From CAYZMS01 sp964479625 (GTDB lineage Bacteria; Bacteroidota; Bacteroidia; Chitinophagales; Saprospiraceae), in contig CAYZMS010000018.1 in the NCBI GenBank assembly GCA_964479625.1, positions 1 through 64,000 of the forward strand: 64,000 nt of DNA, read 5' to 3'. Of the stretch, positions 15,586 through 24,603 are shown piece after piece (the stretch's first letter is position 1; each line of letters starts with the position of its first letter). Both the position numbers and the translations under genes were made by a program. The notes below the pieces were generated by a model, which had not been told where the DNA came from, ran no database searches, and saw only the letters and a list, made by a program, of their open reading frames with translations.

Positions 15586-18408
15586 ATGGCGGAATATAAT
15601 TTTCAAGAACAGGAGCGTCGCTGGAAGGCGTTCTGGCAAAAGAAAAGGGTTTACCAGGTCGAGAACAAAACCGAACGGCCCAAATTTTATGTCCTGGACA
15701 TGTTCCCCTATCCTTCAGGGGCGGGGCTGCACGTTGGGCACCCCCTGGGGTATATCGCCTCGGATATTTTTGCCCGCTACAAGCGGCTAAGCGGCTTTAA
15801 TGTGCTTCACCCCATGGGCTATGATGCCTTCGGTCTTCCCGCCGAGCAATATGCCATCCAAACGGGAGTACATCCCGCAATATCTACCGCGGAGAACATC
15901 GCCCGCTACCGCTCCCAGTTGGACAATATCGGCTTTAGTTTCGATTGGGAGCGGGAGGTGCAAACCAGTGACCCCAGCTACTATAAGTGGACCCAGTGGA
16001 TCTTTTTGCAATTATTCGAACATTGGTATGATCAGGAGGCCCAAATGGCAAAGCCGATTACCGAACTGATCGAACATTTCGAAAAAGAAGGGAATAAAAA
16101 GGTGAAAGCGGCCAATAGCCAGGAAACATCTTTTGGGGCCAGTAGCTGGAAGGCTATGAGCGCCAAGGAAAAGGATGAGGTGCTGATGAATTACAGACTG
16201 GCCTATCGACAATCGACCTATGTCAACTGGTGCGAAGCCCTGGGAACCGTACTGGCCAACGATGAGGTCAAGGACGGGCTGTCCGAACGCGGCGGCCACC
16301 CCGTGGAACGTCGCCCCATGTTGCAATGGTCTCTTCGCACTACAGCCTATGCCGAACGCCTTTTGAATGACCTGGAGGAACTGGAATGGTCAGAGGCCAT
16401 GAAGAAAATGCAGTCCAACTGGATCGGCCGAAGCGAAGGCGCACAATTGTTTTTCGAACTCATGAACTCCGACGAAAAGATCGAGATCTTCACTACCCGC
16501 CCCGATACCATTTACGGGGCCACCTATATGGTTCTGGCCCCGGAGCATGAACTGGTCCCGAGCCTGACTACCGCCGAGCAGGAAGAGCCGGTCAGGGAAT
16601 ACCTTACCTATGTTCAAACCCGTTCCGAACGGGATCGAATGTCGGAAGTGAAAGAAGTGACCGGTGCCTTTTTGGGAAGCTATGCCATAAATCCTTTTAC
16701 CCGTCAGCCGATTCCCATCTGGATCGGTGAATATGTGCTAAAGGACTATGGGACGGGAGCCATCATGGCGGTGCCCAGTGATGACGACCGGGACCATGCT
16801 TTCGCCACCAAATTCGGGTTGGAGATCATTGATGTGATCGATAAAAGTAAATACCCCGGGGCTGGTCGGCAGGATAAACTGGGGATTATGATCAATTCCG
16901 GGCCATTGAACGGGATGGAAGTTCCCGAGGCAATCGAATACACCTTCCAGGAGATCGAGAAGCAGGGCCTGGGCAAACGACAGGTGAACTACCGCCTGCG
17001 CGATGCCATTTACAGCCGCCAGCGGTATTGGGGAGAACCTTTTCCCATTGAGTACGACCAAGAGGGGGTGGCCCATCCATTAAGCCTGGAGGATTTGCCG
17101 CTCGAATTGCCTGAACTGGAAGACTTTAAGCCGGCTTCGGGCGGGCGTTCTCCTCTGGCAAGGCGGGAAGATTGGGTCAATCGGCCCAATGGCCGCAAAC
17201 GCGAAACGGACACCATGCCCGGTTTCGCGGGTTCGAGTTGGTATTTTCTACGGTATATGGACCCCCATAACGAGGAAGCCTTCGCCGGCCAGAAAGCCCT
17301 GCACTACTGGCGGGATGTCGACCTGTATGTTGGCGGTACCGAACATGCCGTAGGGCATTTGCTCTACTCCCGGTTCTGGCATAAGTTTCTGTACGATAAA
17401 GGGCTGGTCCCGACTAGGGAACCCTTCCGGAAGCTGATCAACCAGGGAATGATACAGGGGGTGATCGAATTTATCTATATGGAAAAAGGGGAGGAGGGGT
17501 CGCCTAAGCGCTTTGTTTCTGCGGATCAGTTGAATGGCGCTGCCGAGGACGATTTTGCCCTGATCCCGGTACATATCGATTTTGTGGAAGAATACGGAAC
17601 TGAAAACAGTCACCTTGCCCAAAAGGGGATACAGCAATTCAGGGAGTGGCGCCCGGAATTCAAAGGGGCTATTTTCGAAACCAATGCAGAGGGCAAGCTC
17701 CTGACCAAAAGCGAGGTGGGTAAAATGTCTAAACGCTATTTCAATGTCGTCAACCCGGATGAGGTAGTGGATAAGTACGGAGCGGATTGTTTCCGCATGT
17801 ACGAAATGTTTCTGGGGCCGGTGGAGCAGGCTAAACCCTGGGATACAAAAGGAATAGACGGGGTGTCTAAGTTCCTGCGGCGCTTCTGGCGGTTGTTCAC
17901 CGACAAACAGGGTAATTTCTTCGTAAGTGAGGAGGAACCGGGCAAGGAGGAGTTGAAAATCCTGCACGCCACCATTAAAAAGGTGCGGGAAGATATTGAA
18001 CGCTTTTCCTTCAACACCTGCGTCAGTGCCTTCATGATGGCCGTTAACGATCTTTCAAAACTAAAAAGCAATAAACGGGCCATCCTGGATCCGTTGGTCC
18101 GGCTGATGGCGCCCTTCGCTCCTTTTATAACTGAAGAATTGTGGCATCAAATGGGTCGGGAAGGTTCGGTACACAAAAGCAGCTATCCGGAATTCGAAGC
18201 CAAATACCTGGTAGAAGATGCCATTGAGTACCCTATCAGTATCAACGGGAAAAAACGCGCAGAAGCCGAATTCCCCATCGATGCCTCCAAAGAGGCGATC
18301 GAAAAGGCTGCCCTGGAATTGGAGGCCATTCAAAAGTGGATTGAAGGAAAGACCGTTCGCAAGGTGATCGTGGTACCCAAACGTATGGTGAATATTGTGG
18401 TCGGGTAG
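15586..18408 (+). CDS. leuS: Leucyl-tRNA synthetase
   Basis: 940 residues. Class I synthetase charging tRNA-Leu. The HIGH-type motif is HVGH within PYPSGAGLHVGHPLGY (about 43-58), and the KMSKS motif reads KMSKR (in EVGKMSKRYFNVV, about 713-725), a variant I recall as normal for this phylum. The CP1 editing domain is present (TTRPDTIYGATYMVLAPEHE, about 303-322, with the Thr-rich site), as is the anticodon-binding domain (PFITEELWHQMG). Length is a little above the ~860 of E. coli because of insertions typical of Bacteroidota enzymes. Start ATG at 15586 follows a likely promoter. Confidence 0.96.
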   Translation: MAEYNFQEQERRWKAFWQKKRVYQVENKTERPKFYVLDMFPYPSGAGLHVGHPLGYIASDIFARYKRLSGFNVLHPMGYDAFGLPAEQYAIQTGVHPAISTAENIARYRSQLDNIGFSFDWEREVQTSDPSYYKWTQWIFLQLFEHWYDQEAQMAKPITELIEHFEKEGNKKVKAANSQETSFGASSWKAMSAKEKDEVLMNYRLAYRQSTYVNWCEALGTVLANDEVKDGLSERGGHPVERRPMLQWSLRTTAYAERLLNDLEELEWSEAMKKMQSNWIGRSEGAQLFFELMNSDEKIEIFTTRPDTIYGATYMVLAPEHELVPSLTTAEQEEPVREYLTYVQTRSERDRMSEVKEVTGAFLGSYAINPFTRQPIPIWIGEYVLKDYGTGAIMAVPSDDDRDHAFATKFGLEIIDVIDKSKYPGAGRQDKLGIMINSGPLNGMEVPEAIEYTFQEIEKQGLGKRQVNYRLRDAIYSRQRYWGEPFPIEYDQEGVAHPLSLEDLPLELPELEDFKPASGGRSPLARREDWVNRPNGRKRETDTMPGFAGSSWYFLRYMDPHNEEAFAGQKALHYWRDVDLYVGGTEHAVGHLLYSRFWHKFLYDKGLVPTREPFRKLINQGMIQGVIEFIYMEKGEEGSPKRFVSADQLNGAAEDDFALIPVHIDFVEEYGTENSHLAQKGIQQFREWRPEFKGAIFETNAEGKLLTKSEVGKMSKRYFNVVNPDEVVDKYGADCFRMYEMFLGPVEQAKPWDTKGIDGVSKFLRRFWRLFTDKQGNFFVSEEEPGKEELKILHATIKKVREDIERFSFNTCVSAFMMAVNDLSKLKSNKRAILDPLVRLMAPFAPFITEELWHQMGREGSVHKSSYPEFEAKYLVEDAIEYPISINGKKRAEAEFPIDASKEAIEKAALELEAIQKWIEGKTVRKVIVVPKRMVNIVVG

Positions 18409-18415
18409 GTAAAAC

Positions 18416-18431
18416 CGCCCAATACCGGGCG
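18416..18431. terminator. Short GC hairpin between convergent genes
   Basis: CGCCC-AATACC-GGGCG stem-loop just after leuS (ends 18408) and before the end of the convergent lipoprotein gene (18439). It is followed by only a short CTTTG, so weak evidence. Confidence 0.35.
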
Positions 18432-18438
18432 CCTTTGC

Positions 18439-19023
18439 CTATGGTTCCAATTCCACTCGAATATTCCAATTAATGGATTCGCCGCTGGCGAAGGTCTGGA
18501 AAGTCAACCAGTCTGTATTATTTTCCTGGATGAAGTCTCCTCCTTCCGGAGCGCGTGGTCCGGCATCACAACCGACGGATTGCTGCGTGAGTTGGTGTAC
18601 CGCCCGGATGCCCACCCAAAGGATCTCCCCGGAGATGGAAACGGGATTGTTCAGTTCGTGCTCATTCCAGCGAGCGCCCTGAATGTCGCTGGGGCGAAGA
18701 CTTTCCTCATAGATCAAGGTACCTGGGCCGTTTGCAGGATCATCGCCTTCCCAGATGACCAGACGCGCCTGGTTGGGTACGTCGGTGTAAAATACATGCA
18801 ACTTACTGATGGATTGCCCCTGAAAACCCTGGGTGATATTTTCCGGGAAACGGGCGGCAAACTGATAGGTGCCTCCGGGCAAGACCGGCGCCGTTTGGTT
18901 GGGCCCGTCGTAGAAAAACCCCTGCTCAATGTCGGGCTCGGAGGGGCTGTTGTCGTTGTCATCCTCACAGGCAAAGGCAAATAGCACAAGCAGGAAAAGA
19001 CTCCAGTATTTTAATGGGAACAT
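18439..19023 (-). CDS. Lipoprotein, unknown function
   Basis: 194 residues with a lipoprotein signal (hydrophobic stretch LFLLVLFAFAC, Cys19 followed by EDDND, an acidic tether common in surface-exposed Bacteroidota lipoproteins). The mature part is Trp/Gly-rich and beta-like, with segments SKLHVFYTDVPNQARLVIW and WVGIRAVHQL and a final amphipathic strand INWNIRVELEP. This looks like a beta-sandwich binding module, but I cannot name it. Confidence 0.7.
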   Translation of the reverse strand: MFPLKYWSLFLLVLFAFACEDDNDNSPSEPDIEQGFFYDGPNQTAPVLPGGTYQFAARFPENITQGFQGQSISKLHVFYTDVPNQARLVIWEGDDPANGPGTLIYEESLRPSDIQGARWNEHELNNPVSISGEILWVGIRAVHQLTQQSVGCDAGPRAPEGGDFIQENNTDWLTFQTFASGESINWNIRVELEP

Positions 19024-19140
19024 GCGGCTTGAATTTTTTAAATGGGGGTTTTAAAAGCTTTAAAATAAGAAAACGACTCGAAAGAGACTTAAGTATCAGG
19101 CATGTAGTGTCAGTGGATATACATAAACTACCGCCTCAAC

Positions 19141-20784
19141 TTATAATTCTCCCAGCAACCCCTTGACCACGCCGCTGTTCGGACGTTGTTGTAAGGCCAG
19201 TTCAAAGGCTTGCCGGGCGCGGTCGTATTCCTTTCGATGCACATACAGGCGGCCCAGGCTTTCCGCCACCGGGTACATCAGCCGGGGAGGTTCCGTATAG
19301 CCGATGGCGCGTTCCAGTCCCTGGGCTTCATGCCAGGCCCGTTCGAAAAAGGGCTTTTCGGGGTCCAGATTGTCCGACCAGCCCTCCAGTTCCAGGTAAG
19401 CGGCCTGCATCAGGTCGAAGGTCTGGTACAAGACCGGGAAGCGGATGGACTCCTCTGCAGAGGCCCCCTGCTCATTAAAGGCCGTCATGAGTTCGCCCAT
19501 GCGGTGCAGGTGGTTGCGGACATTGGCGAAGTCATTTTGCCCGGCGGCTTCCATGCCGCGGGTAAAGGCGATCAGGGTTTCGATATAGGTTTGAATAAAA
19601 AAGTTGGAGGGCAACACCTGTCCCAGGTTGTGCATCCGTTCAAGGTGGGCCCGGGCTTGGGGCCAATCCCGGTAGCGGATGTGTACCCAGGCGGGCAGTA
19701 AACGTCCGTTGTAAAGGATCAGGAGCTGGCCCAGGTCGCGTTCCCCCCTGTCGGGCAGGGCGATATCGGCATAGCGATTGGCCAGTTGTAGGGCCGCTTC
19801 ATAGTGGCCAAGTTCGGCTTCACAAATAGTCAGAAAATGGAGGTTGTGCAGGTATTGCTGGTTGCTGCGCAGGGGGATGTCCTCCGCTTCGTGATAGGCT
19901 TCTTCTAGGGCATTGGAGCGCTTGTACACCTCGATCGCTTTCTGGTAATCTCCTTGCTGGAAATACAAGTGCCCCGGCATGTGCTGAATATGTGGAGCAA
20001 GAGGGGCTTTTTCGGCGGCTTTCAGGGCAGCTGGAATGGCTCGGGCGTATTCCGGCCGCAACTCCAGGATGTGGGTGTAATAGTGTAGCAGACCGGTATG
20101 TTCGGGATGTAATTCCAGCCCTCGTTGCAGAATACCCTTTACTTCCTCTCCCATGGGGCCGTTGGGATTGGCATTGGTCTGCCGGATCATCATGCCGGCC
20201 AGGGCCAGCACTTCGGCTTCGTTCGGGTAGTTTTCCACCAGTTTTCGAAAGGCAGGAGCTGCCGCATCCGGCCCCCCCTTCAGCAGGGGGGCGCAGGAAA
20301 CGATCAGCGCCCGTTCGAAAGGGGTACAACTATTGCGCAGGGCCAGCGCCCTATCCATATAGCCCGGCCATTCCTCCCATTCCTGGTCGGAGCCAAAACC
20401 CGGTTGGCTCATCGCCATACCCCACCAGCCCATGGCACAACTGGAATCCAGCGCGATGACCTGCCTAAAGGCGCGGTAGGCTTCGATATGCCAAAAGGCA
20501 TGCAGCATATTCAAGCCCTGGTCAAACCATAGCTGGGCCTCCGGGACGGAGGTGGTGATGGGCAAATGGCTGTTGCCGATGCTATCCCTGCGCAGGGGCG
20601 GGCCCAGCTCCTTGAAATAATCCAGGCTGATGCCCGGCGCGCAGAAAGGGGTGTTGGCCTTGTCGGGCAAGGTGGCCTCTTCGGCCGATTCCCCCGGGAA
20701 ATCGTCAGCAGCGGGTTCGGATTGGCAACTCCAGCCAAGGCCGAGCACAAAAGAGAGGAGGAGGAAGAAAGGCAAGGTTTTCAT
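19141..20784 (-). CDS. Tetratricopeptide repeat lipoprotein
   Basis: 547 residues. Signal peptide with a Cys20 lipobox (LGLGWSC). The rest is alpha-helical with several TPR-like units, for example HIEAYRAFRQVIALDSSCAM (about 98-117), HLYFQQGDYQKAIEVYKRSN (about 279-298) and RLYVHRKEYDRARQAFELAL (about 511-530). It resembles secreted TPR proteins of unknown role in Bacteroidota and Myxococcota. The block from here to 21508 is visibly richer in G+C (about 60 percent in sampled lines) than its neighbours. Confidence 0.8.
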   Translation of the reverse strand: MKTLPFFLLLSFVLGLGWSCQSEPAADDFPGESAEEATLPDKANTPFCAPGISLDYFKELGPPLRRDSIGNSHLPITTSVPEAQLWFDQGLNMLHAFWHIEAYRAFRQVIALDSSCAMGWWGMAMSQPGFGSDQEWEEWPGYMDRALALRNSCTPFERALIVSCAPLLKGGPDAAAPAFRKLVENYPNEAEVLALAGMMIRQTNANPNGPMGEEVKGILQRGLELHPEHTGLLHYYTHILELRPEYARAIPAALKAAEKAPLAPHIQHMPGHLYFQQGDYQKAIEVYKRSNALEEAYHEAEDIPLRSNQQYLHNLHFLTICEAELGHYEAALQLANRYADIALPDRGERDLGQLLILYNGRLLPAWVHIRYRDWPQARAHLERMHNLGQVLPSNFFIQTYIETLIAFTRGMEAAGQNDFANVRNHLHRMGELMTAFNEQGASAEESIRFPVLYQTFDLMQAAYLELEGWSDNLDPEKPFFERAWHEAQGLERAIGYTEPPRLMYPVAESLGRLYVHRKEYDRARQAFELALQQRPNSGVVKGLLGEL

Positions 20785-20872
20785 GGGTCAGCAGACTAGT
20801 TAGGGTATACAATCAAGGTACCTGAAAATTAAACATTAAAATTCAACATTCCATATTAAAAGCCCTTTCTAC

Positions 20873-21508
20873 TCATTTGAGGTGCAGCAGGATCCCTTCC
20901 TTAAAGGGCGACCAAACCGCCGTTTTTACCTCCGCTTTTTTTAAACCTTTATTTACCCAATTATTGCAGGTAAACGCCAGCCAGTAGGAGCGGCGGGCCT
21001 CAAAAAAGCGATCATCATCTGTGTAGGCGGCCTCCGGGATGAGCAGGGGCCTGTCCTGTCCATCTTTTTTGAAGGACCCTTCGATAAAAACCAGCAAGGC
21101 TTCCTGTTGTGCCGGACAAAGCTCCATGGCCCTCCAGTCGGAGCCAATATCTTCCACTGGGTCCAGGTGAAGGGCCGAGGCCGTCGGCCAAAGCAGGGCC
21201 CGGGCGGCCACCCGCGCTTTGAGATCGCCCCAGGTAGGGGTATTCAGGTAGAAGTCCCTTTCGCCCCAGCCAATGCTCATATAGGTCGCCCGTTCATCGG
21301 CCTCAAACCTTTCCAGGACCAGCGGGGGCATATCCTCCCAGGGGATCACCACATTTAAATGAATGCCGGCCGCATCCAGGTAAATCGTCTGTTTTTCCGC
21401 ACATGCATGCACTGGCGGGAAGGTCGGCCAAAGCGACAACAGCAGGGCTGCCAGCCCGAACAACAGAAAGGGGCTGAGGAGGAAAAAAAAGAGGCGGAGG
21501 AATTTCAA
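20873..21508 (-). CDS. DUF2459 / TIGR02117 family protein
   Basis: 211 residues resembling the DUF2459 (TIGR02117) family found widely in proteobacteria and some Bacteroidota. Family features: N-terminal membrane helix (about 4-30), HLNVVIPW near 50-57, the block SIGWGERDFYLNTPTWGDL (about 77-95) and CNNWVNKGLKKA (about 183-194), whose Cys and preceding conserved residues suggest a peptidase-like fold. The start codon appears to be TTG at 21508; an in-frame stop lies further upstream and there is no ATG. The function is unknown. The divergent Fic remnant begins only ~30 bp away. Confidence 0.8.
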   Translation of the reverse strand: MKFLRLFFFLLSPFLLFGLAALLLSLWPTFPPVHACAEKQTIYLDAAGIHLNVVIPWEDMPPLVLERFEADERATYMSIGWGERDFYLNTPTWGDLKARVAARALLWPTASALHLDPVEDIGSDWRAMELCPAQQEALLVFIEGSFKKDGQDRPLLIPEAAYTDDDRFFEARRSYWLAFTCNNWVNKGLKKAEVKTAVWSPFKEGILLHLK

Positions 21509-21602
21509 GCAGGTAATTTTTGAAGGGTGAAGCTAGCCATATTTTGCCTACCTCGAAATCCTAACCCTGGAAATTATTAAGTCCAACGAGATTGAAGGAG
21601 AG

Positions 21603-22553
21603 GTGCTGGGTCCGGTGCAGGTTCGGTCCTCCATTGCGGTACGATTAGGATTAGAGATCGGCGGATTAGTCTCTTCTGATCGAAACGTGGATGGTGTGGT
21701 GGATATGGTTTTGGAAGCCATCCAGCATTACCAGGCCCCTTTAAGTGCCGATCGCCTTTTTGATTGGCATTACTCGCTATTCCCTACAGGCCGGAGAGGC
21801 ATGTATAAGATCAAAGTGGGCGCATTTAGAGAGGATACCACGGGCCCCATGCAAGTAGTTTCCGAGGCGTTCGGAAAAGAACGCGTGCATTTCCAAGCTC
21901 CCCCATCAGAACATTTAAATAAGGAAATCGATCAATTTTTATCCTGGGTCAATGAGGAATCAGACCTGGATCCGGTATTGAAGGCGGGTATTGCCCATTT
22001 ATGGTTCATCACCATTCATCCATTTGAAGACGGAAACGGTCGTATTGCCAGGGCCTTAACGGATATGCTCCTAGCCAGATCCGATGGAATGCCCCAACGC
22101 TTTTTCAGCATGTCCACCCAAATCCGAAAGCAACGAAAAGGCTATTACAAGATACTGGAGGAAGTGCAGAAAGGGGATCTGGATATTACCAAATGGCTCA
22201 TCTGGTTTTTAAATTGCCTCTATAAAGCGGTGGAAAATTCGGATGTCATCCTGTCAAAAGTGGTAAAAAAACATCAATTCTGGAATGCCAATGCCCAGGT
22301 GGAATTAAATGAACGCCAAATCAAACTTTTAAATCATCTACTAGAGGGTTTTAAAGGAAAACTGACCACTGGCAAGTGGGCAAAAGTCACCAAGTGTTCG
22401 ACCGACACCGCTTTGAGAGATATTCAGGATTTGATCGAAAAAAAGATTTTGGATAAGGATCCGGAGGCTGGAGGTAGAAGTACCAGTTATCGGATACTTG
22501 AGGAGTACCAGATGGGATATTTCAAAATTTCGCACGACGGCATCCTCAACTAA
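21603..22553 (+). CDS. Fic family protein, 5'-truncated, autoinhibitory motif outside the usable start
   Basis: From the GTG at 21603 the product is 316 residues with an intact Fic active-site motif HPFEDGNGRIAR (139-150), matching HPFx(D/E)GNGRxxR, and a C-terminal winged-helix region (about 235-305). Fic enzymes AMPylate target proteins. The frame continues upstream to a stop at 21534, coding YLEIL, TLEIIKSNEIEGE and so on, clearly the N-terminal domain (DUF4172-like) of this family, but no ATG, GTG or TTG occurs there. The class II inhibitory motif S-x-x-x-E-G (SNEIEG, 21582-21599) lies just before the GTG. The gene has therefore lost its first ~40-60 codons at the boundary with the DUF2459 gene. 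It may be dead, or make a derepressed enzyme. Confidence 0.82.
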   Translation: MLGPVQVRSSIAVRLGLEIGGLVSSDRNVDGVVDMVLEAIQHYQAPLSADRLFDWHYSLFPTGRRGMYKIKVGAFREDTTGPMQVVSEAFGKERVHFQAPPSEHLNKEIDQFLSWVNEESDLDPVLKAGIAHLWFITIHPFEDGNGRIARALTDMLLARSDGMPQRFFSMSTQIRKQRKGYYKILEEVQKGDLDITKWLIWFLNCLYKAVENSDVILSKVVKKHQFWNANAQVELNERQIKLLNHLLEGFKGKLTTGKWAKVTKCSTDTALRDIQDLIEKKILDKDPEAGGRSTSYRILEEYQMGYFKISHDGILN

Positions 22554-22689
22554 TTGATTATGTAGAAAACCTGATTTATTCGTTCCAGAAGTATAGCCCA
22601 GGATTTGGGTGATCGCTTTGTGGATATGAACAAGGTAAATAAGGTCAGATTTTCTCCCGCCAGGCTATTTTTTGAAGTTCCTGCTCGAC

Positions 22690-23236
22690 CTACCCCCACA
22701 CCAACTTTCGCTCACTCAAGTCCGTCTCCCCATCAAAGCGATACCCCGTCAGTACACCGCCTTTAGCGACGCTGTAATCAAGGCAGCAGGTATTGGAGGT
22801 GAGGAACTGGGGCTTCCCCTGCAGCCAGTAATGACCGAAGAAGACTGGTTTCTCCGTGAATGGATAATGGCTGGTATCGGCCCCGGCAAAAGGCAGATGA
22901 TCGAGCCCGAGGTCAGGCACCACACTTATCGTCTGGAAGGATTGCCCGGCCGGGTTCATCCACCACTTCGTGCGGATCTCCCGACGCTCGTGGCCGTCTT
23001 TGTCGTAGAAGCTGTACCCCTCGGGTAGCGGGACTTCTTTTCCCTTGCAGGTCACCTCGACTGATTCGTACAGCCGGCTGCCCTTTTCCGCTGCTGCCGG
23101 CAGCAGTTCGACAGGGATAGTGGCGTTGGGTAGTACCGCCTGCACGCAGGCGGGGCGTCTCCAGGTAGAAGGGCAAGGTCCTGAACCATTCGATAGCCGA
23201 GGCATAGTCGCCCTGGCGGGTAACGTACTGCTTCAT
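22690..23236 (-). pseudogene. Metallophosphoesterase remnant (frameshifted, N-terminus missing)
   Basis: On the minus strand one frame gives MKQYVTRQGDYASAIEWF, then RTLPFYLETPRLR (from about 23236), and a second frame continues with EKGSRLYESVEVTCKGKEV, PLPEGYSFYDKDGHERREI and, near the C-terminus, KPVFFGHYWLQGKP (ending 22690). Together these match the C-terminal half of calcineurin-like serine/threonine-type phosphoesterases, in which the G-H-Y/H motif is a metal ligand. The N-terminal metal-binding half (GDxHG, GDxxDRG) is absent and the frames switch near 23145. This is a decayed gene, not a functional enzyme. Confidence 0.75.
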
Positions 23237-23609
23237 AGTGGCGGTGTGCTGGTGGATGTTCTTTGTGGTGTGCGGACGCAGATACCCGCCTCCTTTTTGA
23301 AAATCCCCCAAAACACGGAATAACGTTTTAAAACGTGTTGGTAGGAAAGTGGCAAAGTGTAGAAGCTATTCTGGTCGAAGAATAATCTGCAACAATGATC
23401 GAGTGAGGACCCCTAAAACTACAGTTACAAACAACTGATTAACAATAATATATGCAGAATGCAGATTATCCTTATGGGCTACTCCTCACCCTATTTTCAT
23501 TGAAAGTAAAATCCCAAAATTGAAAATAATTTGAAAATGGATTGGCCTGAGATCTTTTATAAAATTGGGTAGAGGCCAGATAAGTGGTTAGTTATCGTAA
23601 ATGGACGAG

Positions 23610-23681
23610 CGCCATGCGCAGTCTGAGATGAAAAAGAGGGATTTCGCGAAGCGGTTTTTTTTCGAGGGATTGCGCATGGCG
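23610..23681. repeat. Inverted repeat with long loop
   Basis: CGCCATGCGCA (23610-23620) and TGCGCATGGCG (23671-23681) are perfect reverse complements separated by 50 bp. The enclosed sequence includes TTCGCGAAGCGG followed by a T8 run. Confidence 0.75.
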
Positions 23682-23700
23682 TCAGCAACAGTGCCTAACC

Positions 23701-23775
23701 GGATGAGCTAGCGCTGATCCTGTAGTGCTCCGAGGTCGACATCCCAAAGCTTGCTCGCTGGCGCTCCGCTTGTCT
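23701..23775. repeat. Repeat family, copy 1
   Basis: GGATGAGCTAGCGCTGATCC, then TGTAGTGCTCCGAGGTCGAC and ATCCCAAAGCTTGCTCGCTG. The same blocks recur at 24843-25022 and 25045-25123. In this copy the two halves are contiguous, and the terminator-like AAGC/GCTT stem is degenerate. Confidence 0.8.
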
Positions 23776-24001
23776 TATTCCTTAATCACCTTCACAACGC
23801 TGTCTTAAGAATAGCAGATTCGTCATTGAACAGTTGTCAGGTACTTGGGGACGATAAACACCGGCATAACTGCTTAAATTGAAAATGACCTCAAACCTGG
23901 AAAACTACGATGTTTCAAATTTTCTAATGGAAACTAAACTGTCTTAACATCGTTTCCAAAATTGGGATTTCATACTTACATTGTTATAGAAACCAGTTTT
24001 T

Positions 24002-24232
24002 ATGGAAGACTTGATTGTCCGCATTACCATTGATCCAGAAATATGTCACGGGAAGCCTTGCATTCGCAACATGCGTTGGCCGGTAGAGGTAATTCTAGAT
24101 ATGATGCTGTCTGAGATGACGTTTTCAGAGATCCTTGAGGATCATCCGGAGCTGGAAAAAAAGGATTTATTAGCCTGTCTGGCTTTCGCCAAAAAAATGG
24201 TCGCCGGGGAATTGGCAAATCCCGCTGCATGA
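24002..24232 (+). CDS. DUF433 family antitoxin
   Basis: 76 residues, a compact winged-helix-like DUF433 domain: ITIDPEICHGKPCIRNMRW (about 8-26), VEVILDMMLSEMTFSEILED (about 28-47) and HPELEKKDLLACLAFAKKM (about 48-66) follow the family pattern of dp-x-i-x-GkP-x-I, then s-x-x-eil-x-x-yP. DUF433 proteins are the antitoxin and likely autoregulator in DUF433/DUF5615 modules. It overlaps the next gene by 4 bp (ATGA), a typical coupling in toxin-antitoxin operons. Confidence 0.88.
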   Translation: MEDLIVRITIDPEICHGKPCIRNMRWPVEVILDMMLSEMTFSEILEDHPELEKKDLLACLAFAKKMVAGELANPAA

Positions 24233-24603
24233 CAATTCAGATTCTCTGCGATGTACACATTGCTCGAAGGGTAGTCCGATATTTTGACCAAAAGGGTTGC
24301 AAGGCTGTTCATGTCAACGATGTCCTGGATAGTTGGTACACCAAAGATGCTGACATCTCAAACTATGCCAACCTGCATGGATTTACCGTAATAACAAAAG
24401 ATGTTGATTTCAAGCACAGCCATATCTTGAAACGGCAGCCCTCCCGATTACTAAAGATTGATTTAGGTAATATTTCCACCCAAAGACTGTTGGACCAACT
24501 TGATGCACATTTCGATTATATTATAAATGCATTTCAAGCACCCGTTTGTATGGTGGAGTTGGGATCAAATTATTTACGGGTAACGCTTCCGGATGGAGAT
24601 TGA
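24229..24603 (+). CDS. DUF5615 family PIN-like toxin
   Basis: 124 residues of the PIN-like DUF5615 family, predicted metal-dependent RNases. Acidic residues that could bind metal are visible: D8 in ILCDVHIARR, the Asp pair in DADISNYAN (about 42-50) and ITKDVDFKH (about 57-65), the latter corresponding to the family's T-x-D-x-DF motif. The start codon overlaps the antitoxin stop. The pair is complete and apparently functional while neighbours are decayed, which is typical of toxin-antitoxin modules persisting in islands. Confidence 0.87.
   Translation: MTIQILCDVHIARRVVRYFDQKGCKAVHVNDVLDSWYTKDADISNYANLHGFTVITKDVDFKHSHILKRQPSRLLKIDLGNISTQRLLDQLDAHFDYIINAFQAPVCMVELGSNYLRVTLPDGD

Larger units (their letters stand above)
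23312..24001. other. 690-bp gene-free region with inverted repeats and one repeat-family copy
   Basis: No coding frame is convincing. It contains an inverted-repeat pair in pseudoknot order (23382-23489), an 11-bp inverted repeat (23610-23681) and the first copy of the ~80-bp repeat (23701-23775). The last ~200 bp before the DUF433 gene is AT-rich and likely holds its promoter, though no clear -7/-33 pair is seen. Confidence 0.6.

Noticed and set aside
21540..21602. Extension of the Fic start upstream
   Set aside because: In-frame family sequence is present but there is no start codon before the stop at 21534, so I kept the GTG start and described the truncation.
22913..23311. 132-codon minus-strand frame as an independent gene
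   Set aside because: Its middle part (VTRQGDYASAIEWF, then RTLPFYLETPRLR) is just the other frame of the phosphoesterase remnant.
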